Assembly: GCA_002069025.1 (NCBI GenBank)
Contig: MWBK01000096.1
Coordinates: 1-6,506, forward strand
Source: Bacteroidetes bacterium ADurb.Bin302
GTDB taxonomy: Bacteria; Bacteroidota; Bacteroidia; Bacteroidales; Paludibacteraceae
DNA length: 6,506 nt
Reading direction: 5' to 3'
Positions 5,718-6,506 of the stretch are shown piece by piece. The notes below the pieces were generated by a model. That model was not told the DNA's origin. It saw only the letters and a list, made by a program, of their open reading frames with translations, and ran no database searches. The stretch's first letter is position 1. Each line of letters begins with the position of its first letter. The position numbers and the translations under genes are program-made.

Positions 5718-6203
5718 ATGAAACAAACTGGACATCTCATAATTCTTTTCTTGACTTTCTCTTTTTCAATTCTTTCATGCAATATTAATAAGTCTCCAAA
5801 AGAAGGTCGTGATAATACAATCGCGATTGAAAATCAAGATGTTGATCTTGCTAACCAATTTGACAAATATTTTAAAGATCCGAATCAAATAATACCATTT
5901 GCATTATACTTTAAAATGACCAACGAAAAGCTTGATACTACATTTTTCTCAAGCATCTTATCCAATGATAGAATTAAAAACGGAGACTGTATTTTTTATA
6001 TCGTTCAGAGCCTCTGCAATTTTAAATTTAATTCAATTAAGACTATCGGGAAAGACAGAGCGGATGCGGAATATAGTTTGCAATTCTCATATAAGATCAT
6101 TGATAGCACGAAAATCGATTTAATCAACGAAGAAGAAAGGTATAATGATGATTTTGAAACCGTTTTTGATACCATTATTAGGACTCCGTTAGAATTGAAA
6201 TAA
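5718..6203 (+). CDS. Putative lipoprotein of unknown function
   Basis: A 161-residue protein with a lipoprotein signal peptide: hydrophobic stretch LIILFLTFSFSI and lipobox ILSC, with the lipidated cysteine at residue 21. The mature chain starts NINKSPKEGRDN, a flexible charged linker, and continues as a mixed, soluble-looking domain with repeated Asp and Lys residues (FDKYFKDPNQIIPF, FSYKIIDSTKID, NEEERYNDDFETVFDT). I do not recognise a family. It should be anchored in the inner or outer membrane, facing the periplasm or the cell surface. ATG 5718 directly precedes the signal peptide and lies 68 bp after the proposed cassette boundary, the same distance as for the DUF3883 gene. Small exported proteins without known relatives are common cargo in integron cassettes, which fits the context but says nothing of function. 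Confidence 0.75.
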   Translation: MKQTGHLIILFLTFSFSILSCNINKSPKEGRDNTIAIENQDVDLANQFDKYFKDPNQIIPFALYFKMTNEKLDTTFFSSILSNDRIKNGDCIFYIVQSLCNFKFNSIKTIGKDRADAEYSLQFSYKIIDSTKIDLINEEERYNDDFETVFDTIIRTPLELK

Positions 6204-6210
6204 TAAAAAA

Positions 6211-6506
6211 ACTACCCTTAACACGGACAATATGGGTAAGTTGTATTGTCACAATTTTTGCAGATAGTGTCCTCAATTATAATACGTTATGGTTATTGCA
6301 CCCGGACACGCGCATCTGCTCTCAACATTCATTCAAGTAAACCGTGACAGATTTCTGGCTTCGATTCAACATTTTACCGCGACACTGCGCCACTGGTTTT
6401 TAACAAATTAACAGTACCGTGACATGTTTTCAGCACTTAACCAGCATTGTACCGCGATCGCGCCAGAACCCATAAAAATTGTACCATGATGGCAAAAATT
6501 GCGCCA
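6211..6506 (+). repeat. Element C: attC-like folded repeat, truncated by the window end
   Basis: Third copy. Left core CCTTAACACGGACAATATGG at 6216-6235 closely follows the lipoprotein stop. CAATTTTTGC (6252-6261) pairs perfectly with GCAAAAATTG (6492-6501). Interior units begin near 6296, 6337, 6372, 6412, 6447 and 6479; the sixth corresponds to the sixth unit of A and B, so about 100 bp, including the right-hand GTTA end, should lie beyond the window. It is more AT-rich than A and B. Confidence 0.75.

Larger units (their letters stand above)
5650..6506 (+). mobile_element. Proposed integron-like gene cassette 2 (lipoprotein gene plus element C), right end cut by the window
   Basis: The unit starts at the GTT core of element B. 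Its first bases TTAAGGGTAAT (5650-5660) are complementary to ACTACCCTTAA (6211-6221), the left edge of element C, at 10 of 11 positions, while they do not match the left edge of element B beyond the TTA. This repeats, with a different sequence, the self-match seen in cassette 1. It carries one gene with its element only 7 bp downstream of the stop. The right end lies beyond the window, so the boundary is incomplete. Confidence 0.55.

Noticed and set aside
5932..6123. Second + strand frame inside the lipoprotein gene
   Set aside because: It overlaps a gene with a clear lipobox and start; the inner frame has no recognisable features.

Overview
The window looks like a low-GC Bacteroidota chromosome segment. 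Evidence is the AT-rich coding sequence, the lack of recognisable Shine-Dalgarno sequences before the starts, and the protein styles (a YdeI-like C-terminus, a short-lipobox lipoprotein, a periplasmic metallo-beta-lactamase-fold enzyme). This placement is inferred; there is no marker gene. All supported genes are on the + strand.

Left half (1-3220): the 3' end of a YdeI/OmpD-associated family gene; a decayed class I methyltransferase relic with lost N-terminus, an in-frame stop and a frameshift; a tiny hydrophobic ORF; then three intact accessory enzymes: an OsmC-family protein, a membrane-anchored alpha/beta hydrolase with a complete triad, and an exported glyoxalase II-like metallo-hydrolase with all its metal ligands. 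They are separated by about 100 bp and have no obvious shared pathway; OsmC and glyoxalase II-like proteins are both commonly detoxification enzymes.

Middle (3220-3910): about 700 bp without a recognisable gene. It holds an open frame of unknown origin ending at 3398, two short inverted repeats, and a 21-bp hairpin (3571-3643).

Right half (3910-6506): the most interesting part. Three related non-coding elements of about 390 bp (A 3910-4304, B 5255-5655, C 6211 to beyond the window) alternate with single + strand genes: a DUF3883 nuclease-like protein and an orphan lipoprotein. Each complete element starts with a TAAC core, ends with a complementary GTTA core, has long complementary ends, and carries about seven degenerate units at 32-41 bp spacing. 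The stems differ in sequence between copies but remain complementary within each copy. The first bases of each gene+element unit are complementary to the left end of its own downstream element, not to its neighbour's. These are the hallmarks of integron gene cassettes (attC sites), but the elements are about three times longer than the usual attC range and no integrase is in the window. I propose an integron-like cassette array with giant attC-like sites; a composite repeat family or a structured RNA are the alternatives.
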